From contig JAISRT010000013.1 of assembly GCA_031273495.1 (NCBI GenBank), positions 1-45,350 on the forward strand: a DNA stretch of 45,350 nucleotides. Direction: 5' to 3'. Each line of letters opens with the position of its first letter. Position 1 is the stretch's first letter. The notes under the pieces are model-generated. The model did not search any database, was not told where the DNA came from, and worked only from the letters and a program-made list of their open reading frames with translations. The translations under genes were made by a program, and so were the position numbers. This document shows, piece after piece, positions 1 through 9,394 of this stretch. This DNA is from Candidatus Ancillula kalotermitis. GTDB lineage: Bacteria > Actinomycetota > Actinomycetes > Actinomycetales > Bifidobacteriaceae.

Positions 1-427
1 GGACAAGCCCGTGCCTGCCCTTGGCTTTATGCTTACTGTCACCCTTGGCTTTATGCCGAGGGTCCAGAGACACACCACGCCATTATGGATTTTCAAGTTT
101 ACGAGCCACAATGGACAACTTGTTGTATATTTTTGGCGACAAACGCAGAAAATCGAGCGATTAGCGAGATCCTCGGGACAAGCCCAAGGATGACATGAAG
201 GGTTAGTGTGCGTCCCAGGGATGACATGAAGGGTTAGTGTGCGTCCCAGGGATGACATGAGGGGTGAGTGCGTCCCAAGGATGACATGAAGAGTAATGTG
301 TCATCTTTGGCTTTATGCCGAAGATCCAGTTGACACCACGCCATTATGGATCCTCGGGACAAGCCCAAGGATGACATGAAGGGTTAACGTGTCCAAGGAT
401 GACATGAGGGGTCAGTGTGCGGGCAAT
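1..427. repeat. Block A of REP-like hairpin repeats
   Basis: No gene is supported here. The stretch is a mosaic of imperfect palindromes of two loop types, CCTCGGGACAAGCCCAAGG and CTTGGCTTTATGCCGAGG, flanked by GGATCC and GGATGACATGA. Between about 188 and 280 a 31-bp unit beginning GGATGACATGAAGGGTTAG is repeated in tandem (starts at 188, 219 and 250). Positions 86-195 are duplicated at 13322-13431. A 60-codon reading frame at 11-193 consists wholly of repeat sequence and is not a gene. Confidence 0.85.
86..195. repeat. 110-bp long repeat, copy 1
   Basis: This segment starts TGGATTTTCAAGTTTACGAG, includes the palindrome ACAACTTGTTGT and ends in the standard hairpin CCTCGGGACAAGCCCAAGG plus ATGACA. 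By eye it is identical, base for base, to 13322-13431. It looks like a normal repeat (TGGATCCTCGGG) split by about 80 bp of extra sequence between TGGAT and GATCC, so it may be a second, composite repeat family. Confidence 0.85.
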
Positions 428-457
428 TTAACAATAGGCGAGTGGTTGTGCTACACT
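428..457 (+). promoter_or_regulatory. Promoter of tRNA-Cys
   Basis: A -35-like TTAACA (428-433), an 18-bp spacer ending in the extended motif TTGTGC, and a -10 TACACT (452-457). The tRNA begins 10 nt after the -10. It matches the TGTGCTAYACT motif seen upstream of most transcription units here. Confidence 0.7.
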
Positions 458-466
458 AACATTACT

Positions 467-537
467 GGTACCTTGGTCGATCGGTTAGGCACCGGCCTGC
501 AAAGCCGTGTAGAGGGGTTCGACTCCCCTAGGTACCT
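467..537 (+). tRNA. tRNA-Cys (anticodon GCA)
   Basis: The sequence folds as a cloverleaf of 71 nt without encoded CCA. The acceptor stem is GGTACCT (467-473) with AGGTACC (530-536), the anticodon loop is CTGCAAA with anticodon GCA, and the T arm is AGGGG-TTCGACT-CCCCT. The discriminator base is T537, as expected for cysteine tRNAs. One pair at the base of the anticodon stem is mismatched. The last 29 nt plus the following base recur at 626-655. Confidence 0.9.
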
Positions 538-539
538 CA

Positions 540-721
540 GGTAACTCACGGCTCAGGGGGTGTTAGGGGGAGGTCCCCCCTTAAATGAGTTGGCGTGTTA
601 GTGAAACTTGCTTGCAACGTTTCACGTAGAGGGGTTCGACTCCCCTAGGTACCTCGTATTGCAACAAGTAGACAGTAGTTTTCTAGTCGACCCTAAAATG
701 GCCGCCGACGTTGATGTATTT
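540..721. other. Spacer between tRNA-Cys and oxidoreductase: hairpins and tRNA scar
   Basis: No gene. It contains a G-run/C-run inverted repeat around 563-582 (GGGGGAGGTCCCCCC), a perfect 7-bp stem GTGAAAC (601-607) with GTTTCAC (619-625), then the partial tRNA copy at 626-655. I see no clear promoter or Shine-Dalgarno site for the next gene, which may be read through from the tRNA promoter. Confidence 0.6.
626..655 (+). repeat. 30-nt copy of the tRNA-Cys 3' end (att-like scar)
   Basis: This is an exact copy of 509-538, covering the T arm, the 3' acceptor strand and the discriminator plus one base. There is no 5' acceptor strand or anticodon arm, so it is not a second tRNA. Direct repeats of a tRNA 3' end are the usual mark of site-specific integration. 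Only about 90 bp separate the copies, so any element would be gone or reduced to a scar. Confidence 0.75.
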
Positions 722-1807
722 ATGCGAGGTTCAGCAAAAACACTGCGATGGGGCATACTTGGTGCAGGTGGCATAGCGGGAACATTTGTGCGTGAAGTGC
801 TTTCAAGTGGTGGCACTGTGCAGGCGGTCGCATCGCGCAGTCTAGAAAAGGCACAGAAATTCGTGGAGTTGTTCGGTTCGGGGCGTTATGGGCTTGAGCA
901 TGGCCAGGTGCCTGGTGCCTCGGCGGTCAACGGTGGCAACAAAATAATGCAGGCACACGGCTCATATGAGGAGCTGATTGCGAACCCTGATGTCGACGTA
1001 ATATACATCGCGACACCACACTCGGAGCACGAAACTTGGGCGCTAAAATGCTTAGACGGCGGTAAGCCACTCTTGATTGAGAAGGCAGTGGCACAAAACG
1101 CAGAGCAGGCGCAGAGAATATACGCTAAGGCGCGCGAAAAAGGGCTGTTCTGCATGGAGGCGATGTGGACGAGGTTCCTGCCTCACCAGCGTCAAATCAA
1201 ACGCATCGTTGAAGATGGCATTATTGGTGAGGTGGTCACTGTGCAGGCGGATTTCGGTATTCGCAAGGACTATGACGAGAAACACCGACTTTACAATCCC
1301 GCACTGGCAGGCGGTGCGCTATTGGACCTTGGCATTTACCCAATATCATTCGCTAACTTCATCTTAGGCAAACCGGACAACATTATCGCTTCTGGTGCCG
1401 CAGTGCCTACAGGTGTGGACGGTAATTTGGTATTGATTTTCGAGTATAATTCGGGCGCAAGGGCATTATTAAGCACTACCAATCTCGCGTTCACCTCAAC
1501 TTGCGCAGTAATCTCGGGCACAAAGGGGCGCATAGAGGTGGCAAACCCATTTTATAGGCCCTCAGTGTTCAAAGTGTATCTCAATTCTGGTGAAGTGTTC
1601 GATTACTCGTTTAAGACTGAGAATGTTGATTTATTTGGCGAGGACGGGCGTTTCGGTATGCATTATGAGGCGGTCGAAGTCGCGAAGTGCATTGAGAATA
1701 GCGTCATCGAGTCGGCAACTATTAGCCACGAAGAGTCAGTGTCAATTATGAAACAGTGTGACGAAATACGGCGCCAACTAGACTTTAAGTTTCCGAATGA
1801 GGTGTAA
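722..1807 (+). CDS. Gfo/Idh/MocA-family NAD(P)-dependent oxidoreductase
   Basis: Predicted cytosolic dehydrogenase of 361 aa with an N-terminal Rossmann fold: W-G-I-L-G-A-G-G-I-A-G at residues 10-20, then an A-T-P-H stretch near 97-100. At 120-122 it has Glu-Lys-Ala, where many family members have Glu-Lys-Pro; the lysine is the catalytic residue in the family. The E-A-M-W-T-R-F-L-P segment is typical of the dihydrodiol dehydrogenase-like branch. The substrate is unknown. I chose ATG 722 because it starts just before the Rossmann strand; ATG 698 is an alternative. A TTG at 608 lies in the hairpin and would translate the tRNA scar, so I rejected it. The gene ends on the first base of the next gene's ATG, so translational coupling is likely. 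Confidence 0.85.
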   Translation: MRGSAKTLRWGILGAGGIAGTFVREVLSSGGTVQAVASRSLEKAQKFVELFGSGRYGLEHGQVPGASAVNGGNKIMQAHGSYEELIANPDVDVIYIATPHSEHETWALKCLDGGKPLLIEKAVAQNAEQAQRIYAKAREKGLFCMEAMWTRFLPHQRQIKRIVEDGIIGEVVTVQADFGIRKDYDEKHRLYNPALAGGALLDLGIYPISFANFILGKPDNIIASGAAVPTGVDGNLVLIFEYNSGARALLSTTNLAFTSTCAVISGTKGRIEVANPFYRPSVFKVYLNSGEVFDYSFKTENVDLFGEDGRFGMHYEAVEVAKCIENSVIESATISHEESVSIMKQCDEIRRQLDFKFPNEV

Positions 1808-2469
1808 TGCGACTAGTTGAAATACACCCCGACAATCCTCAGGCACGTCAAGTCCTCCAAGTGGTTGAACTTCTAAGCAAAGACGGTGTGGTGGCATACC
1901 CGACTAGTTCAGGCTACGCACTGGGGTGTAAATTGAGCTCGTTGAGGGGGGTCGAGAAGATACGCAAGATACGCCACCTTGAAGAAAAGCAGGATTTCAC
2001 GCTAATGTGCCCGTCTATCGCAGTAGCGAGCAGATATGCCAGAATAGACAATAGCACCTTCACATTCATTAAGTCAGTAGATGCAGGCAAGTTCACTTTT
2101 TTGCTGACCGCAACACCAGAGTTACCCAAAAAGACAGGATCCAAGCGCAAAACGGTCGGTATCCGAATCGCTACTCAGCAGGTTCTGGTCAGTATTATTG
2201 ATGAGTTGGGGGAGCCGTTACTGTCTACATCGTTGCTTGAACCGCTAGAAGAAGATGTCAAAAAAGGGCAAAAAATACACACTGGTTGGTCTAGGGGGCT
2301 AAATGTCCAGAGTTTTTCGTCTGCACTTGACGTAAAAGATGCGCTCGGGGAGCAGATTGATGCGGTAGTAGATTCTGGAGATGTTGAGAACACTCCAACC
2401 ACAGTGGTTGACTTGAACGGCGGGGAGTTTGCGGTAATTAGACAAGGAAGTGGCGTGATAAATGATTGA
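1807..2469 (+). CDS. yciO: Sua5/YciO/YrdC-domain protein, YciO type
   Basis: A 220-aa protein of the YrdC dsRNA-binding-like fold. It resembles E. coli YciO throughout: I-H-P-D-N-P-Q at residues 6-12, Y-P-T-S-S-G-Y-A-L-G-C-K at 31-42, F-T-L-M-C further on, and L-S-T-S-L in the middle. The YrdC/Sua5 branch makes threonylcarbamoyl-AMP for tRNA t6A; YciO proteins are paralogs with weak or unclear activity, so I do not call this the t6A enzyme. The ATG overlaps the previous stop and the end overlaps dapB, making a tightly coupled run of genes. Confidence 0.88.
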   Translation: MRLVEIHPDNPQARQVLQVVELLSKDGVVAYPTSSGYALGCKLSSLRGVEKIRKIRHLEEKQDFTLMCPSIAVASRYARIDNSTFTFIKSVDAGKFTFLLTATPELPKKTGSKRKTVGIRIATQQVLVSIIDELGEPLLSTSLLEPLEEDVKKGQKIHTGWSRGLNVQSFSSALDVKDALGEQIDAVVDSGDVENTPTTVVDLNGGEFAVIRQGSGVIND

Positions 2470-3193
2470 AGTTGCAATAGTTGGCGCGAAGGGGCGTATG
2501 GGTGTTCAGATTTCTGACGCGATTAGGCGCAGCGAAACATCCACACTAGCGCAAAAAATTGTTGACGACGGCACGTTCTCCACTGACTTGCTGGTCGATC
2601 AGGGTGACAATATTAACGAGATCAGTCCAAAGAACTCCGGCGGTAACACTGACGTTGTGGTTGAAATTACTATCGCGGGACAGAGCCAAAACAATGTGCG
2701 GCAGCTGATCAGGAATGGGAATAGACGCATTGTTGTCGGCACTTCGGGGTGGACACGTGATGATATAGAGGCATTACGTTCTGATACAAATGATGTCGAA
2801 AACCTAAAAGTGCTGATTGTCCCAAACTTCTCGATATCGGCGGTTCTGCAGGAGAAATGGGCACTTGAGGCAGCGAAGTTCTTCAACGATGCCAGTATTC
2901 TTGAGTATCACCACAAGGCGAAGCTCGACAAACCTTCTGGAACCGCACTGCGCCTACAAGATGAACTTGAAACATTGACTGGCACGCGCCCTGACGCTCT
3001 TAGTGTTCGTGCCGACGGGTTTATGGCGACGCAGGAAGTGGTGCTGACGAATTTCGGAGAGCGCTTGATTATCAAACAGGACGTCACTTCGCGCGATGCC
3101 TTTATGCCTGGAGTGCTGCTCGCGATTGAGAAAATTATGACTGATGATGTCGACTTCGGGGTTAGCGTGGGGCTAGGGAGCGTCATCAAATGA
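2462..3193 (+). CDS. dapB: 4-hydroxy-tetrahydrodipicolinate reductase
   Basis: Cytosolic NAD(P)H-dependent reductase of the diaminopimelate/lysine pathway, supplying a peptidoglycan precursor. The 243-aa protein has the nucleotide motif G-A-K-G-R-M-G at residues 8-14 and the family signature E-Y-H-H-K-A-K-L-D-K-P-S-G-T-A around 148-162, holding the catalytic histidine pair and lysine. The length is typical. It overlaps yciO by 8 bp and ybeY by 4 bp (ATGA), so it sits inside a translationally coupled operon. dapA is not adjacent. Confidence 0.95.
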   Translation: MIEVAIVGAKGRMGVQISDAIRRSETSTLAQKIVDDGTFSTDLLVDQGDNINEISPKNSGGNTDVVVEITIAGQSQNNVRQLIRNGNRRIVVGTSGWTRDDIEALRSDTNDVENLKVLIVPNFSISAVLQEKWALEAAKFFNDASILEYHHKAKLDKPSGTALRLQDELETLTGTRPDALSVRADGFMATQEVVLTNFGERLIIKQDVTSRDAFMPGVLLAIEKIMTDDVDFGVSVGLGSVIK

Positions 3194-3696
3194 GTGTGGA
3201 AGTGGTAAATGAGACTGACTTCGGGGCAATTGACGAGGCTGAATTTGTAGCGCTAGCGTATTTTCTTTATGACCAGATGAATATTGATCATCTCGCCGAC
3301 TTGAGCATAGTGTTTCACGACGAGGACAGTATGGCTAAACTGCACAAAGACTGGATGGGGCTTGACGGGCCGACTGACGTGATGAGCTTTCCGATCGATG
3401 AAATTAAACCAGGCTGTATGCCACGCAGGCCTGATACTGAGCTTGATCTTTGCCTTGGTGACATCGTGATTTGTCCTACTGTTGCTGCAAAACAGGCGAC
3501 AGCGTCAAAACACACTGCGCAGGAGGAGATGCTATTGCTCGCGACCCATGGGTTCCTGCATCTTTTAGGGTATGATCATATTGAAGAAGCTGAAAAGAAA
3601 GAGATGTTCGACCTGCAGAGGAAACTACTATTGAAGTTCATCGCGAACAGAGGGAACGTGGTTGTTGAAACATTAGAAATTAAGGGGCTTCCGTAA
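3190..3696 (+). CDS. ybeY: Endoribonuclease YbeY (16S rRNA maturation)
   Basis: Zn-dependent single-strand RNase involved in 16S rRNA 3' maturation and ribosome quality control. The 168-aa protein has the signature H-G-F-L-H-L-L-G-Y-D-H at residues 120-130, with the three metal-binding histidines H120, H124 and H130, and the upstream T-D-V-M-S-F-P segment. It is directly followed by the CBS gene and then era. This ybeY-corC-era order is common in actinobacteria, where phoH usually precedes; here phoH is replaced by dapB and yciO. Confidence 0.95.
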   Translation: MSVEVVNETDFGAIDEAEFVALAYFLYDQMNIDHLADLSIVFHDEDSMAKLHKDWMGLDGPTDVMSFPIDEIKPGCMPRRPDTELDLCLGDIVICPTVAAKQATASKHTAQEEMLLLATHGFLHLLGYDHIEEAEKKEMFDLQRKLLLKFIANRGNVVVETLEIKGLP

Positions 3697-4569
3697 ATGA
3701 CAAGCCTAACCATCACGCTAACACTTTTATTGTGTATCAGTATTATAGCACTTGTCTTGCTGAGCGTCAAATTGAAGGCGGCACGTAAAGATGTCGACTT
3801 AGCCACCCAGATTGAGGGATCCGAAGAAATAGGTGAGACTGACCGCCAGATGTTGAAGTCAGTGTTCGAGTTTGGAGATATGATAACCCGCGAAATTATG
3901 GTGCCTCGGACCGATATGATAACACTTGACTCGGATGAGACGTTTGCCGCCAGTTTGAAGTTGTTTTGCCGTTCGGGTTACTCGCGAATACCGGTTGTTG
4001 GTGAAAATGCGGATGAAATTATTGGTGTCGCATATTTTAAGGACCTGATTGACGAGCTCTACATTAAAAATCGGAGTGAGTCGACAAGACTGAACGAGAT
4101 AATACGGGAGCCACTGTTTGTCCCGGAGTCGAAACCAGTAGACGATTTGTTCAGGACACTTCAGGAAACGCGGCAGCACATCGCAATTGTGGTAGATGAA
4201 TACGGTGGGGTTGCAGGGCTGGTCACTCTAGAGGACACACTTGAGGAGATTGTCGGGGATTTATACGACGAACATGACGGCGCAAATGAAGATGATATTG
4301 AAATTGTCAAGGAGGGTGAGAGCGTTGTGGAGGCAGTGGTTCCTGCTCGTCATTTGATTTCTGACGTTGAGGAGCTTTTTGGGGTGGAAATTGAGCATGA
4401 TGACATTGACACTATTCTCGGACTATTGACTAAGATGATTGGACGCGTAGCGATTCGTGGGTCTGAGGCCCAAGTGTGCGGACTGAAATTGGAGGCGACG
4501 GCGACTTCTGGGCGTAGAAAGCGTGTCAGCGAAGTGAAAATTACACGGACTGAGCAGGTGGGTGATTGA
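3697..4569 (+). CDS. CorC/HlyC-family CBS-pair membrane protein
   Basis: A 290-aa protein with a single N-terminal hydrophobic segment (about residues 3-24) followed by a CBS pair (roughly 60-180) and a C-terminal CorC_HlyC domain (about 205-285). The segment F-G-D-M-I-T-R-E-I-M-V-P-R-T-D-M is the typical lead into the first CBS motif. Relatives are linked to Mg2+/Co2+ efflux or are called hemolysin-like. The full DUF21 membrane domain of longer members is missing, leaving one helix; this shorter form is common beside era in actinobacteria. It begins directly after the ybeY stop and overlaps the era start. Confidence 0.88.
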   Translation: MTSLTITLTLLLCISIIALVLLSVKLKAARKDVDLATQIEGSEEIGETDRQMLKSVFEFGDMITREIMVPRTDMITLDSDETFAASLKLFCRSGYSRIPVVGENADEIIGVAYFKDLIDELYIKNRSESTRLNEIIREPLFVPESKPVDDLFRTLQETRQHIAIVVDEYGGVAGLVTLEDTLEEIVGDLYDEHDGANEDDIEIVKEGESVVEAVVPARHLISDVEELFGVEIEHDDIDTILGLLTKMIGRVAIRGSEAQVCGLKLEATATSGRRKRVSEVKITRTEQVGD

Positions 4570-5456
4570 GATCTGGTTTTGTAACACTCTGCGGGCGACC
4601 AAGCGTCGGTAAATCGATGCTACTCAATGCGTTGGTTGACGCAGACGTGGCAATTGTGTCGAGCAAACCGGAGACGACACGTAAAGCTATCCGAGCCGTT
4701 TTAACCAATCTCGACGGCAGTTTTTGTCCTGAGCTCCAAGACTTTCAGATGATTTTCGTTGACACCCCAGGGCTACACAAGCCGAAAACACTGCTTGGCG
4801 AGCGCTTGAATCAAATTTCACAAGAGCAGATCAGCAACACCGACATTATACTGTTTTTGACGCCTGCGGATGAGGAAATTGGGCCTGGTGACCGCCGAAT
4901 AGTCGAGCAAATCAAGCAGAAGTCGACACGAAAAGTGGTCGCACTGACGAAGATTGACAAGGTCGAGAAGGTGAGACTGCGCGATAAAGTGCTTGAAATT
5001 GTTGAGGTTTTTGGTGATGTGGATGTGGTTCCAGTGAGCGCGAAATGCGATGACAACCTAGTAGAGTTGATTCGAACGCTCGTTGAATACTTACCAGAGG
5101 GCGAGTTGCTCTATTCTAAAGACGACTTGACTGATGAATCTTGGCAGTCTATGGTCGCGGAGGTGGTTCGCCAGGCGGCGCTTGAGTCACTCGACGATGA
5201 ACTACCGCACTCACTAATGGTGCAAGTGAACGAAAAGGACGGGGACACTATATTCGTTAACCTGTTCGTTGAGCGTGACTCGCAGAAGGGCATAATAATC
5301 GGTAAACGAGGCGAAAACATTAAGAAAATCAGGCGGAGTGCGACACCTACTGCACGTGAAATAATGCAAAATGATGATATTGAGCTGTCACTGTCCGTTA
5401 AAGTTGCAAAAAACTGGCAAAAAGATACGAAACTCTTACACAAATTCGGCTTTTGA
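4566..5456 (+). CDS. era: GTPase Era, 30S ribosome assembly
   Basis: GTPase with a C-terminal KH domain that binds the 3' end of 16S rRNA. G1 is G-R-P-S-V-G-K-S at residues 10-17, G3 D-T-P-G at 66-69, G4 T-K-I-D at 128-131, and the KH loop I-I-G-K-R-G-E-N-I is near 245. The 296-aa length is normal. Translation must start at TTG 4566, overlapping the corC stop, because there is no ATG before the G1 region. The last 11 codons lie in the first unit of a 33-bp tandem triplication, so two untranslated copies of the gene's end follow the stop. Confidence 0.94.
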   Translation: MRSGFVTLCGRPSVGKSMLLNALVDADVAIVSSKPETTRKAIRAVLTNLDGSFCPELQDFQMIFVDTPGLHKPKTLLGERLNQISQEQISNTDIILFLTPADEEIGPGDRRIVEQIKQKSTRKVVALTKIDKVEKVRLRDKVLEIVEVFGDVDVVPVSAKCDDNLVELIRTLVEYLPEGELLYSKDDLTDESWQSMVAEVVRQAALESLDDELPHSLMVQVNEKDGDTIFVNLFVERDSQKGIIIGKRGENIKKIRRSATPTAREIMQNDDIELSLSVKVAKNWQKDTKLLHKFGF

Positions 5457-5528
5457 GTTTCTAAACTCCTACACAAATTCGGCTTTTGAGTTTCTAAACT
5501 CTTACATAAATTCGGTTTTTGAGTTTCT
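5430..5528. repeat. 33-bp tandem repeat, three units, at the era 3' end
   Basis: Units start at 5430, 5463 and 5496. Each runs AAACTCYTACAYAAATTCGG and then TTTTGAGTTTCT, so each unit carries inverted arms AAACTC and GAGTTT. The first unit encodes the genuine Era C-terminus and its stop; the other two look like duplications of it with a few base changes. The junctions (GAGTTTCTAAACTC) could fold as short hairpins before the hpf promoter. Confidence 0.9.
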
Positions 5529-5536
5529 ACACCAAT

Positions 5537-5560
5537 TTGACATAGTAATCGTGCTATACT
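5537..5560 (+). promoter_or_regulatory. Promoter of hpf
   Basis: TTGACA at 5537-5542 and an extended -10 GTGCTATACT (TATACT 5555-5560). The 12-bp spacing is too short for a standard pair, so the extended -10 is probably the main element. A Shine-Dalgarno-like GAAAGAAAGGGAG precedes the hpf ATG. Confidence 0.65.
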
Positions 5561-5611
5561 ACAGGAAATATGAATAGTAACTAATTCTGAACGGAAAGAA
5601 AGGGAGTAATT

Positions 5612-6295
5612 ATGGATATTATCGTAAAAGGGCGCCACACATACGTGCCAGAGGCGTTTCGTGAAACTGTAACAGAGAAGTTGAAGAAGTTCGAGACGAT
5701 TCTTCCTAAAGCCCAGGCTATGGAAGTGGAGATATCACACGAGAACAACCCGAAACTCGTCGACCAGAGAATACGCGTTGAGATCACAGTAATCTCGTCT
5801 GGACCAATTATACGTGCTGAGGCGGCAAATAATGAAGCGCTGACTGCGTTCGACTCGGCACTGGAAAAGCTGAACGAGCGGTTGCGCCGTGCGCGCGACA
5901 AAGCGAAGGACCATCATTTCAATCGGACGCTTAGCGCTAAGGGTGAGGGTGCAGATTCGTTTGATGCTGCGAAGCTTGAGGCAGAACTTAAACAGGAGGC
6001 GCAATTGGCTAAAACTAGCGCAGTGTTGACTGACCAGCCAGTAACTTATGCAGATGAATCAATTCTGGAAGCACTTGCTAGTATTGGTGAAACTGTTGAA
6101 GCGAAGCTGGGGTCATCTCCCGTTACTGTGCGCAAAAAAGTTCACGCAGCAGAGAAGTTGAGTGTTGCTGAAGCGATTGAGCGTATGGAACTTGTCGGGC
6201 ACGATTTCTACGCGTTTATGCATGAGTCGACAGGGCGTATGGCAGTGGCATATCGTCGTCATGGCTGGAAATACGGCATAATCGAACTAGCGTAG
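5612..6295 (+). CDS. hpf: Ribosome hibernation-promoting factor, long form
   Basis: A 227-aa protein. The N-terminal RaiA/HPF fold (about 1-105) starts M-D-I-I-V-K-G-R-H and contains a basic E-R-L-R-R-A-R-D-K-A-K helix. A linker leads to a C-terminal dimerisation domain (about 165-227) ending in a conserved-type E-S-T-G-R-M-A-V-A-Y-R-R-H-G segment. Long HPFs dimerise 70S ribosomes to 100S particles in stationary phase. The hpf-secA neighbourhood is widespread in actinobacteria. It has its own extended -10 promoter about 50 bp upstream and a good ribosome-binding site. Confidence 0.93.
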   Translation: MDIIVKGRHTYVPEAFRETVTEKLKKFETILPKAQAMEVEISHENNPKLVDQRIRVEITVISSGPIIRAEAANNEALTAFDSALEKLNERLRRARDKAKDHHFNRTLSAKGEGADSFDAAKLEAELKQEAQLAKTSAVLTDQPVTYADESILEALASIGETVEAKLGSSPVTVRKKVHAAEKLSVAEAIERMELVGHDFYAFMHESTGRMAVAYRRHGWKYGIIELA

Positions 6296-6364
6296 ATTCT
6301 TGTTATGTTAAGGTGTGTGAAATAGTTATCATGAAGATCTGGCAAACGAAAGGAGTGTTGTATA

Positions 6365-9300
6365 ATGGGTTTTAATGACATTATGAACAAACTTTTGCGC
6401 GCTGGTGAAGGAAAAGTGCTGCGTGAGCTTATGAATAAGGCTAAGCAGGTGGGCAGATTTGAAGAGGTCTTTGCTCAACTTGACGACACCGACTTCCCGG
6501 AGCAGACCAACAACCTCAAGCAACGGTATTGGGGTGCAAGCTACGATGAGTTGCAGAGGTTCCTAGCGGGTGAGATTGCATTTAATGATGATTTAGAGCG
6601 TATCGACGGACCAGGAACGCCGCAAATTCTACGCCCCGAAGTGCCAATTACGCCTCTCGGAGATCCACTTGAAGACTTGCTGCTTGAAGCTTTTGCGCTT
6701 GTGCGTGAGGCAGCGAAACGGACAATTGGATTGCGCCATTTTGATGAGCAGTTGATGGGTGGTGCGGCACTTTTTAACGGTAATATCGCGGAGATGAAGA
6801 CTGGTGAGGGGAAAACGCTCGTTGCAACTGCACCAGCGTATCTTGCCGCGATTGCTGGGCTAGGCGTCCATATTGTGACTGTGAATGACTATCTAGCGAG
6901 CTATCAGTCTGAGATAATGGGGCGCGTCTTTAACTTCTTGGGACTGAGTGTCGGGTGCATAGTGTCAAACCAGACGCCTGAACTGAGACGTGCGCAATAT
7001 AACGCGGACATAACCTACGGCACCAACAATGAGTTCGGTTTTGATTATCTACGCGACAATATGGCGATGAGCAGGGCGCAACTGGTGCAACGAGGACATT
7101 TCTTCGCTATTGTGGACGAGGTGGACTCAATCTTAATCGACGAGGCAAGGACACCTCTCATAATCTCAGGGAAAGCGGGCGGTGACCTCACCGAAATGTA
7201 TGTCAAGTTCGCTAAGTTTGCTAAGAATTACATTACAAGGGCAACAAATATCGACACAACAACCCCCGAGCTGCTCAAACGTTTACAAACAGACGGCGAA
7301 GTGGAGCCTCCCAATGGTGATTATGAAGTCGACGAGAAGAAAAAAACTGTCGGCGTCTTAGACACTGCAATCGACAAGTTGGAGAAGTATCTTGGCATCG
7401 ACAATCTTTACAACCCCGAGAACACTCATTTAGTCCAGTTTTTACAAAATGCCATCCGCGCAAAGGAGTTGTTCATACGCGATAAGGACTATATTGTGGT
7501 TAATGGTGAAGTGAAAATCGTTGACGAGCACACTGGGCGCGTTCTAGATGGTAGGCGGTATTCTGAGGGTATGCACCAGGCGATTGAAGCCAAAGAAGGG
7601 GTGAAGATCCAGGAGGAAAATCAGACTTATGCGACCATTACGCTACAGAACTACTTCAGACTGTACAAAAAGTTGAGTGGTATGACCGGAACTGCAGAAA
7701 CTGAGGCAGCGGAGTTCAATTCGACTTATAAACTCGGTGTGATCCCCATCCCAACGCATAAACCTATGATACGCATTGACCAGCCGGATTTCCTCTACAA
7801 GAACATTAAGGGTAAGTATGCAGCGATAGTCGATGACATCAAGTATCGTAATGAAATTGGGCAGCCTGTCCTAATCGGAACTATTTCAGTTGAGAAGTCC
7901 GAGGAGATATCACAGTTGTTGAAGATGGCAGGTATTAAGCACAATGTTTTGAACGCTAAGCAGCACGCAAGGGAGGCGTCCATAATTGCTGAGGCTGGTC
8001 GAAAAGGTGCGGTCACAGTGGCAACAAATATGGCAGGGCGTGGAACTGACATTATGCTCGGTGGAAACCCTGAATTTCGGGCACATAATCAGATTCGGGC
8101 ACAGTTTCCCAGTGGAGATGAGTCGATATGGAGTGATTCTTCCGAGTATGCCAACCTGTACTCGAAGTTGCTGAAACAGGAGCAGAAAAATGTTGAGGAC
8201 GAGCATAACGAAGTGGTTGAACTTGGCGGGCTTTATGTATTGGGGACTGAGAGGCACGAGTCTCGGCGAATTGACAATCAGTTGCGGGGGCGGTCTGGAC
8301 GTCAAGGTGACCCAGGGGAGTCGCGGTTCTACATCAGTTTTGAAGATGACTTGATGCGGCTGTTCGGCGGTGGGCAAGCTCAACGTATAATGCAGGGTAT
8401 CAATTTTCCAGACGACGCGCCTTTGGAGTCGAAGATGCTTAGCAAGACCGTGCAGAGTGCGCAGGCCAAAATTGAGGGGCGTAACTTCGAAATCCGCAAA
8501 AATGTGTTAAAATATGATGACGTTATGACTAAGCAGCGGACAGTGATGTATAAGGAGCGGAACCGTGTTTTATACGGCGAAAACCTTGCCAGCTCGGTTG
8601 AGATATTCATTGAGAGCACTATTTCTGACATAATTCTGACAAATGTTGAAGGTGCTCCTGAAGAATGGGATCTGGGCAAGATTTGGCGTGAAGTTAATTC
8701 GTATTTTTCTACTACAATCACCCCAGAAGATGTCGTCGATGCTGTTGGTGGGAAAATTGGTTCACTTACTGAACAAGTGCTTATACAAGAGTTGATTAGC
8801 GATGCGAAACTAGTGTATGCCGAGCGCGTTGACTTCTTTGGCGACACGTTTAGGGAATTCGAGCGGCAGGTAACGCTTAATGTGCTGGACAGATTTTGGC
8901 GGCAACATCTATACGCGATGGACTATTTGAAAGAAGGCATCGGGCTGAGAGCAATGGCGCAGAAGGACCCGCTAGTTGAGTATACAAATGAGGGCTCGCT
9001 GATGTTTAACCAGATGAATGTATCGATCCAACACGAGATAGTGCGAACACTTTTGAAGGCCCCCCTTGCGCAGACCGATTCTCTAGGCAATGTTAAGGCG
9101 ATGAATGAGCGCAACCAAGTTGTCGATGTGACGTTAACTGGACCGAGCGACGACGCTGGTGCTGACGTTATGCTTGATGCGGTTGGCTCTGGTGCGGCAT
9201 CACGCGGGCGTGGACAAGGTGCCGTGGGCGGTGCGCAGTCAAAGGCGCAGGTGAAGCAAGCGATTTCGAAGAAGAAACAAGCCAGGGCGGCGAACAGCGA

Positions 9301-9394
9301 AGGCAGTAACGAGTATTCTGGAACGCCTAAAAATGACCCCTGCCCGTGTGGGAGTGGTAAGAAATACAAGATGTGTCACGGAAGGGGAGAGTAA
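6365..9394 (+). CDS. secA: Preprotein translocase ATPase SecA
   Basis: Motor ATPase of Sec-dependent export, acting at SecYEG. The 1009-aa protein has Walker A M-K-T-G-E-G-K-T at residues 144-151, a D-E-V-D Walker B segment followed by [10 protein letters not shown], the M-A-G-R-G-T-D-I helicase motif and the R-G-R-S-G-R-Q-G-D arginine-finger segment. The C-terminal zinc motif is [13 protein letters not shown]. The start ATG follows AAAGGAG. The protein is somewhat long for SecA, partly through an insertion in the cross-linking region and a low-complexity linker before the zinc tail. The stop overlaps the next ATG (TAATG). Confidence 0.97.
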   Translation: MGFNDIMNKLLRAGEGKVLRELMNKAKQVGRFEEVFAQLDDTDFPEQTNNLKQRYWGASYDELQRFLAGEIAFNDDLERIDGPGTPQILRPEVPITPLGDPLEDLLLEAFALVREAAKRTIGLRHFDEQLMGGAALFNGNIAEMKTGEGKTLVATAPAYLAAIAGLGVHIVTVNDYLASYQSEIMGRVFNFLGLSVGCIVSNQTPELRRAQYNADITYGTNNEFGFDYLRDNMAMSRAQLVQRGHFFAIVDEVDSILIDEARTPLIISGKAGGDLTEMYVKFAKFAKNYITRATNIDTTTPELLKRLQTDGEVEPPNGDYEVDEKKKTVGVLDTAIDKLEKYLGIDNLYNPENTHLVQFLQNAIRAKELFIRDKDYIVVNGEVKIVDEHTGRVLDGRRYSEGMHQAIEAKEGVKIQEENQTYATITLQNYFRLYKKLSGMTGTAETEAAEFNSTYKLGVIPIPTHKPMIRIDQPDFLYKNIKGKYAAIVDDIKYRNEIGQPVLIGTISVEKSEEISQLLKMAGIKHNVLNAKQHAREASIIAEAGRKGAVTVATNMAGRGTDIMLGGNPEFRAHNQIRAQFPSGDESIWSDSSEYANLYSKLLKQEQKNVEDEHNEVVELGGLYVLGTERHESRRIDNQLRGRSGRQGDPGESRFYISFEDDLMRLFGGGQAQRIMQGINFPDDAPLESKMLSKTVQSAQAKIEGRNFEIRKNVLKYDDVMTKQRTVMYKERNRVLYGENLASSVEIFIESTISDIILTNVEGAPEEWDLGKIWREVNSYFSTTITPEDVVDAVGGKIGSLTEQVLIQELISDAKLVYAERVDFFGDTFREFERQVTLNVLDRFWRQHLYAMDYLKEGIGLRAMAQKDPLVEYTNEGSLMFNQMNVSIQHEIVRTLLKAPLAQTDSLGNVKAMNERNQVVDVTLTGPSDDAGADVMLDAVGSGAASRGRGQGAVGGAQSKAQVKQAISKKKQARAANSEGSNEYSGTPKNDPCPCGSGKKYKMCHGRGE